Source: Smaragdicoccus niigatensis DSM 44881 = NBRC 103563 (lineage in GTDB: Bacteria; Actinomycetota; Actinomycetes; Mycobacteriales; Mycobacteriaceae). Taken from it: DNA of 64,000 bases. Below the pieces are notes generated by a model. The model ran no database searches, was not told the DNA's origin, and was given only the letters and a program-made list of their open reading frames with translations. Location: assembly GCF_000380645.1 (NCBI RefSeq), contig NZ_AQXZ01000015.1:306940-370939 (forward strand), given 5' to 3'. The translations under genes and the position numbers were made by a program. Shown piece by piece: positions 18,232 through 26,175 of this stretch. Positions within the stretch are counted from its first letter, which is position 1, and every line of letters begins with the position of its first letter.

Positions 18232-19869
18232 GTGAGCCGTGCAGGACAACCCGCCGCCGAATCCGACCTCATCGACATCGATGAACTCGTGTCCGCGTAC
18301 TACGACCGAAAACCAGACGTGTCGATTCCCGGGGAGCGCGTCGTCTTCGGGACGAGCGGCCATCGCGGTTCGTCACTGTCGACGAGTTTCAACGAGAACC
18401 ACATCCTCGCGACGACCCAGGCGATCGTCGATTACCGAATATCGCAGGGGATTTCGGGGCCGGTGTTCATCGGCCGGGATACCCACGGCTTGTCGAAGCC
18501 CGCGGAAGACACCGCCATCGAGGTGCTGCTCGGCAACGGCATCGACGTGCGCCCGGACTCGCGCGGTTCGTGGGTCCCCACCCCCGCCGTCAGTCACGCG
18601 ATCCTGGCCTACAACCAAGGACGCGAAGACACCGATCCGGGTCGCGCGGATGGCATCGTCGTCACACCGAGCCACAACCCGCCCCGCGACGGCGGATTCA
18701 AGTACAACCCCCCGCATGGCGGACCGGCCGACACCGACGCCACGAGCTGGATCGCGGATCGCGCGAACGAGCTCATCGCCGCGGGATGCCTCGATGTGAA
18801 GCGAGCCGCCGGGGAACCGTTGGAGCCGTACAACTTCCGCGCGGCTTACGTGCACGATCTCGGGTCGGTCGTCGACCTGGAGGCCATCCGGAAATCCGGT
18901 ATCCGGATCGGCGCCGACCCCCTCGGCGGGGCATCCGCGGAGTACTGGGAGCTCATCGCCGAGACGTACGGCATCAATCTGACGGTCGTCAATCCCGAGG
19001 TCGACCCGACGTGGCGATTCATGACGCTCGACTGGGACGAGAAGATCCGGATGGACCCGTCGTCACCGTCCGCGATGGCGTCGCTGGTCGCACGCCGCCA
19101 CGATTACGACATCCTGACCGGCAACGACGCCGACGCCGACCGCCACGGGATCGTGACGCCGGACGCCGGTCTGATGAACCCGAACCACTTTCTCGCGGTC
19201 GCGATCGACTACCTCTTCTCGCACCGCCCGAACTGGCCTGCGGACGCTGCCGTCGGCAAGACGCTGGTGTCGTCGATGATCATCGACCGCGTCGCAGCGT
19301 CGCTCGGCCGCCGCCTGCTCGAAGTACCCGTCGGATTCAAGTGGTTCGTTCCCGGGCTCATCGACGGAACCGTTGCCTTCGGCGGCGAGGAGTCCGCGGG
19401 CGCCTCGTTCCTCCGGAAGGACGGAACGGTCTGGTCGACCGACAAGGACGGGCTGATTCTGTGTCTGCTCGCGGCGGAGATCCTCGCGGTCACCGGCAAG
19501 ACGCCGTCCGAGCGCTACGCCGAGCTCATCGCCGAATTCGGGGTCGCCGCCTACGAACGAGTCGACGCACCCGCGTCGCCCGCACAGAAGGCAGCGCTCG
19601 CCAAGCTCTCGCCCGAGGCGGTCACGGCAACCGAACTGGCTGGCGACCCCATCACCGGCAAGCTGTCGCACGCACCCGGCAACGGAGCTGCGATCGGCGG
19701 GCTGAAGGTGCAGACCGAGTTCGCGTGGTTCGCCGCCAGACCGTCCGGAACCGAGGATGTCTACAAGCTCTACGCCGAGTCGCTTCGCGGACCTGCGCAT
19801 CTCGTGCAGGTGCAGGACGAGGCGCGGCGGGTCATCGCCGATGCGCTTGCGCCCGGCGATGGACAGTAG
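18232..19869 (+). CDS. pgm: Phosphoglucomutase, alpha-D-glucose-1-phosphate specific
   Basis: Interconverts glucose 1-phosphate and glucose 6-phosphate, feeding glycogen, trehalose and envelope sugar nucleotides. Motifs: FGTSGHRG at the N-terminus, the phosphoserine loop VTPSHNPP, the metal-binding GNDADADRHG, the sugar-binding GGEESAG and the phosphate-binding RPSGTED at the end. The GTG at 18232 is preferred over the in-frame ATG at 18214, which lies in the ppa terminator; it gives 545 residues. The sequence CATTCT six bases upstream is one base off a leaderless -10. Its 3' end overlaps the convergent mmpL-type gene by 38 bases. Confidence 0.94.
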   Translation: MSRAGQPAAESDLIDIDELVSAYYDRKPDVSIPGERVVFGTSGHRGSSLSTSFNENHILATTQAIVDYRISQGISGPVFIGRDTHGLSKPAEDTAIEVLLGNGIDVRPDSRGSWVPTPAVSHAILAYNQGREDTDPGRADGIVVTPSHNPPRDGGFKYNPPHGGPADTDATSWIADRANELIAAGCLDVKRAAGEPLEPYNFRAAYVHDLGSVVDLEAIRKSGIRIGADPLGGASAEYWELIAETYGINLTVVNPEVDPTWRFMTLDWDEKIRMDPSSPSAMASLVARRHDYDILTGNDADADRHGIVTPDAGLMNPNHFLAVAIDYLFSHRPNWPADAAVGKTLVSSMIIDRVAASLGRRLLEVPVGFKWFVPGLIDGTVAFGGEESAGASFLRKDGTVWSTDKDGLILCLLAAEILAVTGKTPSERYAELIAEFGVAAYERVDAPASPAQKAALAKLSPEAVTATELAGDPITGKLSHAPGNGAAIGGLKVQTEFAWFAARPSGTEDVYKLYAESLRGPAHLVQVQDEARRVIADALAPGDGQ

Positions 19870-22858
19870 ACGGCCACCAGCTGTACCGGCCAAGGACCAT
19901 GGCGATCGCGGGCACGACGAGCGTCCGGACGACGAAGGTGTCCAGCAGGATGCCGAACCCGATGACGAACCCCATCTGCGTCATGAACCCGAGGCCACCG
20001 GCGATGAGGCCGAACATGCTGGCCGCGAAGATCATGCCCGCTGACGTGATCACCGAACCGGTACTCGCGACCGTTCGGACGACTCCCTCGCGATACGACT
20101 CACCGGTCTCTTCACGTAGTCGGGCCATCAGCAGCAGGTTGTAGTCCGCACCGACGGCGACCAACAAAATGAACGTGATCATCGGCACCCACCAGAACAG
20201 GTGATCGCCGAGAATGACCTGGAACACCAGCACGCCGGCCCCGAGCGCCGACAGATACGTCAGCCCGACGGTGATCAGCAGATAGATCGGGGCGACGACG
20301 GCGCGCAACAACAGCGCGAGGATCAGGAAGACGACGAGCAGCGTCGCAATGACGACCGTCCGCAGGTCTCGGCTGAAGTAGTGCTGAAGGTCCGTCACGA
20401 CGGCCGGGAAGCCTGCGAGACCCACCGTCGCACCCTGCAACGACGTGTTCGGCAATGCGCTGGCGGCCGTCTCGTCGATCCGATCGACGAGGGCCCTCGA
20501 CTCGGCGCTGTACGGGTCCTCGGTCGACTCCACGAGATAGCGGACCGTTCGTCCGTCCGGCGAAATGAACATCTTGGCCGCGGTCTTGAAGTCCGGATTC
20601 TGGAGGATCGTGTTGTCCATGAAGAACCCCGAGGCGGCCGGCGAGGCTGCTTCGCGGGACAGTTTCTGCAGGTAGTCAGCCATTTGTCCGAGCGCGTCGA
20701 ACATGCCGCTCGACGTACCGGTGAGTTCGTTGACCATCCGCGACATCTCCGGAAAGTCCGTCAGGCCCATCGCCTTCAGCTGCGGGTACAGGTCGACGAA
20801 CTTGCCGGCCGCGGCGGTGATGGATGCCAGATCCGTCCCGCCGACGATGGTCGACATCTGGTCGAACAGCGAGGTCATCTCCTGAATCGACTGGGAGATC
20901 GGCTGGCCACCGGTGGCCTGTTGCATCGCATCGCGCAACGCCACGAGCTCGGCGAAGACCTCGCCGTCGGACAGGGTCTGCAGTTGCTTCAGCTGCGGCA
21001 GCAGCTTCGCACAATCGGGGGTCACCGCGCACCATGGGAAATGCTCCAGACCATCGATGATCGGGCGCAACGTGTGCGACACCTGCTGCGCGGTATGAGC
21101 CCACTCGTCCATGTGCGCCATCGCGAAATCAGCCTGGTCGAGCAACGCCTTGGACTTCGCCATCTGTTGGATGAGCGGTTTGTACCGGTCGAGGAGGGCG
21201 ATTGCCTGATCAGACGCCGAAAGCATCGCCGGCATCGTGGCCACCAAGCGATCGAAATCCGGCAAGGGCGTACCGGCGAATTCGTCCTGGATGAGCCTCG
21301 CCGCCGCAGTCAGGTTGTCCAGCTGTGGCTTGTACTTCGTCACCGCCGCGCTCGAGTCCGCGACCTTGTTGCCCAGTTGGCCCATTTGCCACGCAATCGT
21401 GGCTTCCGTCAGCTTGTGGCCGTCCGGTCGAGTTATTCCGCGAACAGCCGAGACGCCGGGTAGTTGAGCGACCCGCCCGGCGAGCTGTTCGAGATCGGCG
21501 AGGCCCTCCGGCGTGCGGACGTCTTTGTCGGACTGGATCAGCAAGAACTGCGGGTAAAGCACATTCGGTGCGAAGTTTCGCGCGACCAACGCGAAGCCAC
21601 GATTGCTTTCGGCAGTCGACGGGAGCGCCGCACGATCGTCGTAACCCGGGTTCATGAGTGCACTCATTCCGGCCAGCACTCCCAGCAGCGCCAAGGCCGT
21701 GCCGAGCATCCGGAACGGCCGGGCGACAACTGCCCGCCCGACGCGTTCCCAATACGCCTGGGCCCGCTCGGGTTTCGGTAGTCCGTAGCCTCTCCGCGCG
21801 GCAACTGTCAGGACCGCAGGCGTGAGCGTCAGCGCGCAGACACATCCCGTGGCCACACCGACTGCGAGCATCGGGCCCATCGACGCCAGCGGCCTGAGCT
21901 TGGCGAAGGCGATCGCGACGGACGCTGCGATGACCGTCGCCGCCGACGCCAGGATGACCGGCCCGATCGCTGCCGACGCCGAAACGATTCCGTCCTCCGG
22001 CGAGGCGCCCTCGCGCACGCGTTCGTGGAAACGACTGATGAGGAACACCGAATAGTCGATGCCGACCGCGATCACGACCACGGTCATCAGCGCTTCGGCG
22101 TTTGCCGACACCGGCATACCGAGAGTTCCGAGGCCGGAAACGAGGCCCCGGGCTGTCCCGATACCCAGGCCGAGAGACACCAACGGAATGAGAGCCGTCA
22201 CCACGGACCGATAAACGACCAGGAGGATGACGGCAATGAGCACACCGGTCGCCGCCGTGATCTTCGCCAGCGCGTTGGTCGTGGTCACGAACGTATCGGC
22301 GACCGACCCCGGAGGCCCGCTCACGTAGCCCCTGAGGCCCGAACCCGCCAGAGTCTGCGCGGTGATCTCGCGGACCGTGGCGACGCTTTCGGCGGTTGCC
22401 GGGGACCCTGGATCGCCTCGCAGCCGAACGGTCAGCAGCGAGACGCGACCGTCCTTGCTCACGGCGGCAGACCGGGTTCGCGCATCGGCCAGCGGATCCG
22501 AGACCGAGAGCACGTCCGGCTTGGCCGCCGCGAGCTTCAATGCGAGAACGCTGTGGAGTTGCTGCCTGGTCTTCGCATTTGTGTCTGGCCCGTCGATGAC
22601 GATGACCGCGGAATTCTGCGCACCCTGTTCGTCGAAGGCGTGGGCCATGGCGGAAAACAGCTGTACCGAATGCGCGTCGGGCGGCAACGATGGCGGAGCC
22701 TGCCGTTCGATGACGGATCCTAGCTGCGGCCACGCGACGTTCGTGATCGCCGCGATCGCCAACCAGGTGAGGATCGCGGCCTTTGGCCAGCGCGTGAGGA
22801 CTCCGGATACGCGCGCGCACCACCGCCCGAGGGGTGTCACGGTATCCGTTGAATTCAC
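19832..22858 (-). CDS. MmpL/RND-family transporter
   Basis: A 1008-residue inner-membrane transporter of the MMPL class, which exports lipids, siderophores or drugs in mycolata. The pattern is one N-terminal helix, a large extracytoplasmic loop, five or six helices, a second loop of about 300 residues (rich in coiled-coil-like Leu/Ala/Gln), then five helices. Both halves carry the proton-relay GxxxDY motif: AVGIDYSVFLISR and AVGADYNLLLMAR. The start is GTG at 22858. No regulator gene is adjacent. The substrate cannot be named from sequence. Confidence 0.9.
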   Translation of the reverse strand: MNSTDTVTPLGRWCARVSGVLTRWPKAAILTWLAIAAITNVAWPQLGSVIERQAPPSLPPDAHSVQLFSAMAHAFDEQGAQNSAVIVIDGPDTNAKTRQQLHSVLALKLAAAKPDVLSVSDPLADARTRSAAVSKDGRVSLLTVRLRGDPGSPATAESVATVREITAQTLAGSGLRGYVSGPPGSVADTFVTTTNALAKITAATGVLIAVILLVVYRSVVTALIPLVSLGLGIGTARGLVSGLGTLGMPVSANAEALMTVVVIAVGIDYSVFLISRFHERVREGASPEDGIVSASAAIGPVILASAATVIAASVAIAFAKLRPLASMGPMLAVGVATGCVCALTLTPAVLTVAARRGYGLPKPERAQAYWERVGRAVVARPFRMLGTALALLGVLAGMSALMNPGYDDRAALPSTAESNRGFALVARNFAPNVLYPQFLLIQSDKDVRTPEGLADLEQLAGRVAQLPGVSAVRGITRPDGHKLTEATIAWQMGQLGNKVADSSAAVTKYKPQLDNLTAAARLIQDEFAGTPLPDFDRLVATMPAMLSASDQAIALLDRYKPLIQQMAKSKALLDQADFAMAHMDEWAHTAQQVSHTLRPIIDGLEHFPWCAVTPDCAKLLPQLKQLQTLSDGEVFAELVALRDAMQQATGGQPISQSIQEMTSLFDQMSTIVGGTDLASITAAAGKFVDLYPQLKAMGLTDFPEMSRMVNELTGTSSGMFDALGQMADYLQKLSREAASPAASGFFMDNTILQNPDFKTAAKMFISPDGRTVRYLVESTEDPYSAESRALVDRIDETAASALPNTSLQGATVGLAGFPAVVTDLQHYFSRDLRTVVIATLLVVFLILALLLRAVVAPIYLLITVGLTYLSALGAGVLVFQVILGDHLFWWVPMITFILLVAVGADYNLLLMARLREETGESYREGVVRTVASTGSVITSAGMIFAASMFGLIAGGLGFMTQMGFVIGFGILLDTFVVRTLVVPAIAMVLGRYSWWPSTVHRRAQAHRR

Positions 22859-23016
22859 GGTGTCTCCGTCGCCGTCGACGTAGCCGCCACGCGTTCGCGC
22901 GAACTCTCAATTCGTTGCGTGGGGAGAAAAGCCAAGATCAAAAAAGGCTAACTGGAATTTGGTTGTGGGGTTCAACTTTCAGCGAGCGGAGTGCGGCGCG
23001 ATAACCAGGACGAACC

Positions 23017-23060
23017 GACCCCGCCCACGGTGACCGGGAGGTGTCACCGTGGGCGGGGTC
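23017..23060 (-). terminator. Perfect 18-bp hairpin after the YhgE/Pip gene
   Basis: GACCCCGCCCACGGTGAC (23017-23034) is exactly complementary to 23043-23060, with an 8-base loop. It lies 24 bases after the stop of the minus-strand YhgE gene and upstream of the MmpL gene. The stem is very stable but no U-tract follows, as is often seen in high-GC actinobacteria. Confidence 0.6.
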
Positions 23061-23083
23061 GGGAAGTGTCCAGCGATTTCGCG

Positions 23084-24706
23084 TTAGCCGACCACGACCA
23101 CCTCACCCTGTGCAGTGCCGTCCGCGGCCAATTCGCTGACGCGAGCCTCGTGGCGGCGACGCACTGTGCGCACAGCTGCCACGTTGACAGCGGCTGCTGC
23201 CACGGCGATCGCGGACATGGCCACGAGCGATGTCGCGAGGCCGGGGGCACCGTTGAACGCGGCGATCATCCCGTGGCGCACCACGGTCATCGGGCTGATC
23301 AGGTGCAGCCACTGGAACGGCGCAGGCAGCGTCTCGACCATCCACACGCCACCGAAGGAGAACAGCTGCAGCATTCCCAAGGACAACGCCGTCAACGCTC
23401 CACCGGCATATCCGAATACCGTGAACAGGATCGACACCAGGGCGACATTCATCAGCGTCGCGACCGCCGTGACGGCAACCACCGCGAGATAGCTGTGCGG
23501 GTTCGGGTGCGGGGTCAGGCTCATCCAGACGGCGCTTCCGACCACACCGACCGACACGAGGCTGATCAGGGAGACCGCTCGCGCCCGGTGCAGGACTTCG
23601 CGAACCGTCAGCGGCGCGTCCTTCCCGGTCAGGTAGCGCTGCGCCCGGAACGACATGAACACCACGATCACGGCAAGCAGGCTGGCGAGCTCCAGCATCA
23701 GGGGTTCACCACCGGGTCCTGAGAACTGAGCCCGCGCCAGGAACACGTCGTCGCCCTTGACCGGCGTCGACAGGAGCTTCGCCAAGCTCTCACGCTTCTG
23801 TGTGTCACTGAGGTCCGGAACCTGCTTGGCACCATCGGCGAGCCCGGTGTGCAGTCGAGCGCTGCCGTCGACCAGCTGGTTGACGCCGCTGCGGTACTCC
23901 TTGTTCGGGTCCGTGAGCTGATTGGCGATCTCGCGGCTGCCGGCCTGAAGACGCTGCAGACCATCAAGGAGATCGACGAGTTCCTTCACTCCCGGAGGCT
24001 GCACCGGCATCGCCTTGAGCTGCTGCACAAGCGCGATCATCGGCGGGCTGTTCGCCCAGCCGACGAGCTGATCGATACCGTCGGCAACCTGCGTCGCGCC
24101 ATCACCGAGTTGATCAGTTCCGGCCTGCAACTTCACAAGTCCGTCGGCGAGTTGGCCGGATCCATCCGCGGCCTTGTTCAATCCCGAGCCGATCTTGTCG
24201 ACGCCGTCCACCATCTTGCCGACAGTTTGACTGGACACTCCCTCGAGGACGGCAGCGTTGATCCGACTCATCGCGACGTCGCCGATCTGCGATGCCTTGA
24301 TGGTGTTGTTGTCGTTGTAGACGACCGTGATCAGCGCCGGCGCGTTCGTCGTCTTGCCGATCAGGGCGAGCGTGGTGCTGAAGGTCTGGGGGATCTTGAT
24401 GACGAAGTAGTAGTGACCGCTGGCCAGTCCGGCCATGGCCGTGCGCTCGTCGGTTGCTTCAAACCCGAGCGCCTGGGACTGCAGCAGGTTGTTCGTGACC
24501 TCGGCGCCGGCGTTGACGCGATCGTCACCCTCACCGAACGGCTTGTCCTCGTTCACGATCGCGACCGGCATCTGGTTCACAAGTTTGGTCGGATCCCACA
24601 TCACCCACATGTAGACCGCGGAAAACGCGAGCGGGGCGGTGACCAGTACGGCAAGAAACAGTCGAAAGAGTCGCGATCGCTGGACGCGACTAGGTTCGGT
24701 TTTCAT
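23084..24706 (-). CDS. YhgE/Pip domain membrane protein
   Basis: A 540-residue ABC-2-like membrane protein. One N-terminal helix (about 15-35) is followed by the YhgE/Pip N-domain (PVAIVNEDKPF), a helical extracytoplasmic stretch with heptad-like Gly/Leu/Asp repeats (VDKIGSGLNKAADGSGQLADG, about 160-290), and five or six helices after about residue 345. Relatives include phage-infection protein and ESX/type VII-linked YueB proteins; in actinobacteria many sit near MmpL genes. It lies on the same strand as the MmpL gene but is separated from it by a strong hairpin. Function unknown. Confidence 0.88.
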   Translation of the reverse strand: MKTEPSRVQRSRLFRLFLAVLVTAPLAFSAVYMWVMWDPTKLVNQMPVAIVNEDKPFGEGDDRVNAGAEVTNNLLQSQALGFEATDERTAMAGLASGHYYFVIKIPQTFSTTLALIGKTTNAPALITVVYNDNNTIKASQIGDVAMSRINAAVLEGVSSQTVGKMVDGVDKIGSGLNKAADGSGQLADGLVKLQAGTDQLGDGATQVADGIDQLVGWANSPPMIALVQQLKAMPVQPPGVKELVDLLDGLQRLQAGSREIANQLTDPNKEYRSGVNQLVDGSARLHTGLADGAKQVPDLSDTQKRESLAKLLSTPVKGDDVFLARAQFSGPGGEPLMLELASLLAVIVVFMSFRAQRYLTGKDAPLTVREVLHRARAVSLISLVSVGVVGSAVWMSLTPHPNPHSYLAVVAVTAVATLMNVALVSILFTVFGYAGGALTALSLGMLQLFSFGGVWMVETLPAPFQWLHLISPMTVVRHGMIAAFNGAPGLATSLVAMSAIAVAAAAVNVAAVRTVRRRHEARVSELAADGTAQGEVVVVG

Positions 24707-25290
24707 GATCGAGACTCCCGGTCAAGCTTTGGCTCCGACATGACGACTTTCCTTCCGTACGTACATTCCTGGCGGTCACCACCGCCGAGTCGATGTACAA
24801 ATCCTTCGAAATGTAAAACAGGCGATTCTGGTTTTGTGAACGCAAATTATCTTTACCAGGATTCGATACTCATTCGATATGCAAATAGGTGGTCGAATTT
24901 AGTGAAGCGCGACACAAGAAAACTACATTCGAGCAGTTCAGGGGATGTTTATGCACCTATTGTTGTGGTGGCCACCACTAATCGAACACGAGGGCTCAAT
25001 CGTTTGTCGCTCGTAACAAGGGTTCGCGGAAATAATTCGTCACCCGCGCAGGAATAGGCAATGCGATTCAACGGCGGCAACGCACCCGCACGGAACGTCA
25101 ATTGCGGAGTTCTTCCGACCGGAGGCCGCCATCAGGAATTCCGGGCCGATGAAGCTGCTCCCGCGGCGGACAAGGCGGCGCCGGCCCCATGTAAACCCTG
25201 TGAAAATCTGCCCGCCAGACCCTTGGATTTCACACGGGCACAGACAACAGTGTGAAGAAGTGACCGCCAGCAGACTGTCAGGAGGCGCGA
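24707..25290. other. 584-bp intergenic region, lower GC, no convincing gene
   Basis: This gap separates the divergent YhgE/Pip gene and the OHCU-like gene and is clearly more AT-rich than its surroundings, especially 24780-25050. It contains a perfect 14-bp palindrome GTGGTGGCCACCAC (24966-24979), an inverted repeat TTCACAC/GTGTGAA (25229-25235 and 25250-25256), and a 23-codon frame starting at an ATG (MFMHLLLWWPPL...) preceded by AGGGG. None has decisive support. A 64-codon frame at 25061 lacks a ribosome binding site and recognisable sequence. The region probably holds both divergent promoters. Confidence 0.5.
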
Positions 25291-25572
25291 TTGCTTCTCC
25301 ATCGATCGATTGGACTCGACAGGTTCAATGCGATGCCGCGATCAAAGGCGATCCACGCTCTGTACGAATGCTGCAACCACGTGACCATGGCCGCGAAACT
25401 CGCTGACGCGCGGCCATTCACAACCCACGACGATCTGGTCAACCGGATCGACGACGAATTCACGGTGCTGTCGCTCGCCGACCAGGCGACCGCACTTCAT
25501 CCGGTTGTCATCACGATGCGCCTGACGGAGATGCTCGGCCCACCCGAGGGCTGGCCCGAGTACATGCCCTGA
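25291..25572 (+). CDS. Half-size OHCU-decarboxylase-like protein
   Basis: A 93-residue protein resembling the N-terminal half of 2-oxo-4-hydroxy-4-carboxy-5-ureidoimidazoline decarboxylase (ureide pathway): [21 protein letters not shown], then [16 protein letters not shown] and a helix ending in ALHPV. Full enzymes are about 160-170 residues and have a catalytic HPRIG; here the His-Pro is present but RIG is replaced by VVI and the C-terminal half is absent. It may be a truncated gene or an independent small family. The TTG start at 25291 is set by a perfect AGGAGG at 25280-25285. No other ureide genes are nearby. Confidence 0.7.
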   Translation: MLLHRSIGLDRFNAMPRSKAIHALYECCNHVTMAAKLADARPFTTHDDLVNRIDDEFTVLSLADQATALHPVVITMRLTEMLGPPEGWPEYMP

Positions 25573-25578
25573 CTCGGC

Positions 25579-25584
25579 TAAAGT
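25579..25584 (+). promoter_or_regulatory. -10 element of a leaderless promoter
   Basis: TAAAGT ends seven bases before the GTG at 25592, which has no Shine-Dalgarno sequence. It lies in the 19-base gap after the OHCU-like gene. Confidence 0.6.
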
Positions 25585-25591
25585 CGAGTTC

Positions 25592-26122
25592 GTGGACGGT
25601 TTCGTGGAGACGAATCAGGTCGGGATCGGTCCTGACCAGTATCGATCTGCCATGCGCCGCTACCCGGCTGGCGTCACGATCGTGACGATGCAGACCGACA
25701 CCGGTCCGATGGGCTTCACTGCGACGTCGTTCGCATCGATCTCGCTCACCCCTCCCCTGATCTCGTTCAACATCTCGCACGTTTCGTCGTGCATTGACGC
25801 GATCTACCAAGCCGAGACCGTCGTCATCCACTTTCTGGGTGAGCATCAGCGGCATCTCGCCGAACGTTTTGCCCGGTCGGCCGAAGACCGATTCAGCGAT
25901 CCGAGTCTGTGGCGTGCACTGCCGACCGATGAGCCGGTACTGCACGGCACCCCGCTGTGGCTCCGCGTCAAGGTGCAGAAGCTGATTCCGATCGGCGATC
26001 ACACGCTCGTTGTCGGTCTGGTTCTGCGTGTTCACCAGGACATGGACGACCCGGCACCAGCACCGCTGCTCTACCACGAAGGCAGCTACTTCCGCCCGCA
26101 GGAACTACCGCCGGCGACCTGA
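25592..26122 (+). CDS. Flavin reductase-like domain protein
   Basis: A 176-residue FMN-binding split-barrel protein of the flavin reductase (HpaC/DIM6) family: [12 protein letters not shown] near the N-terminus, [20 protein letters not shown] for flavin binding, and the late [11 protein letters not shown] that closes these domains. It probably reduces FMN or FAD with NAD(P)H for a partner monooxygenase, or acts as an oxidoreductase itself; no monooxygenase gene is adjacent. The GTG at 25592 follows a leaderless -10; a second GTG four codons on is an alternative. Confidence 0.88.
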   Translation: MDGFVETNQVGIGPDQYRSAMRRYPAGVTIVTMQTDTGPMGFTATSFASISLTPPLISFNISHVSSCIDAIYQAETVVIHFLGEHQRHLAERFARSAEDRFSDPSLWRALPTDEPVLHGTPLWLRVKVQKLIPIGDHTLVVGLVLRVHQDMDDPAPAPLLYHEGSYFRPQELPPAT

Positions 26123-26175
26123 CCGTCAAAGGTCACTGAAAGTGAATTTTCATCACTTCAGACTCTCCGGTCACT

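Noticed and set aside
23849..25057. A 402-codon plus-strand frame opposite the YhgE/Pip gene
   Set aside because: It mirrors the minus-strand gene, has no recognisable domain and no ribosome binding site.
25061..25255. A 64-codon frame in the 24.7-25.3 kb gap
   Set aside because: No ribosome binding site, low-complexity Ala/Pro content and no recognisable sequence.
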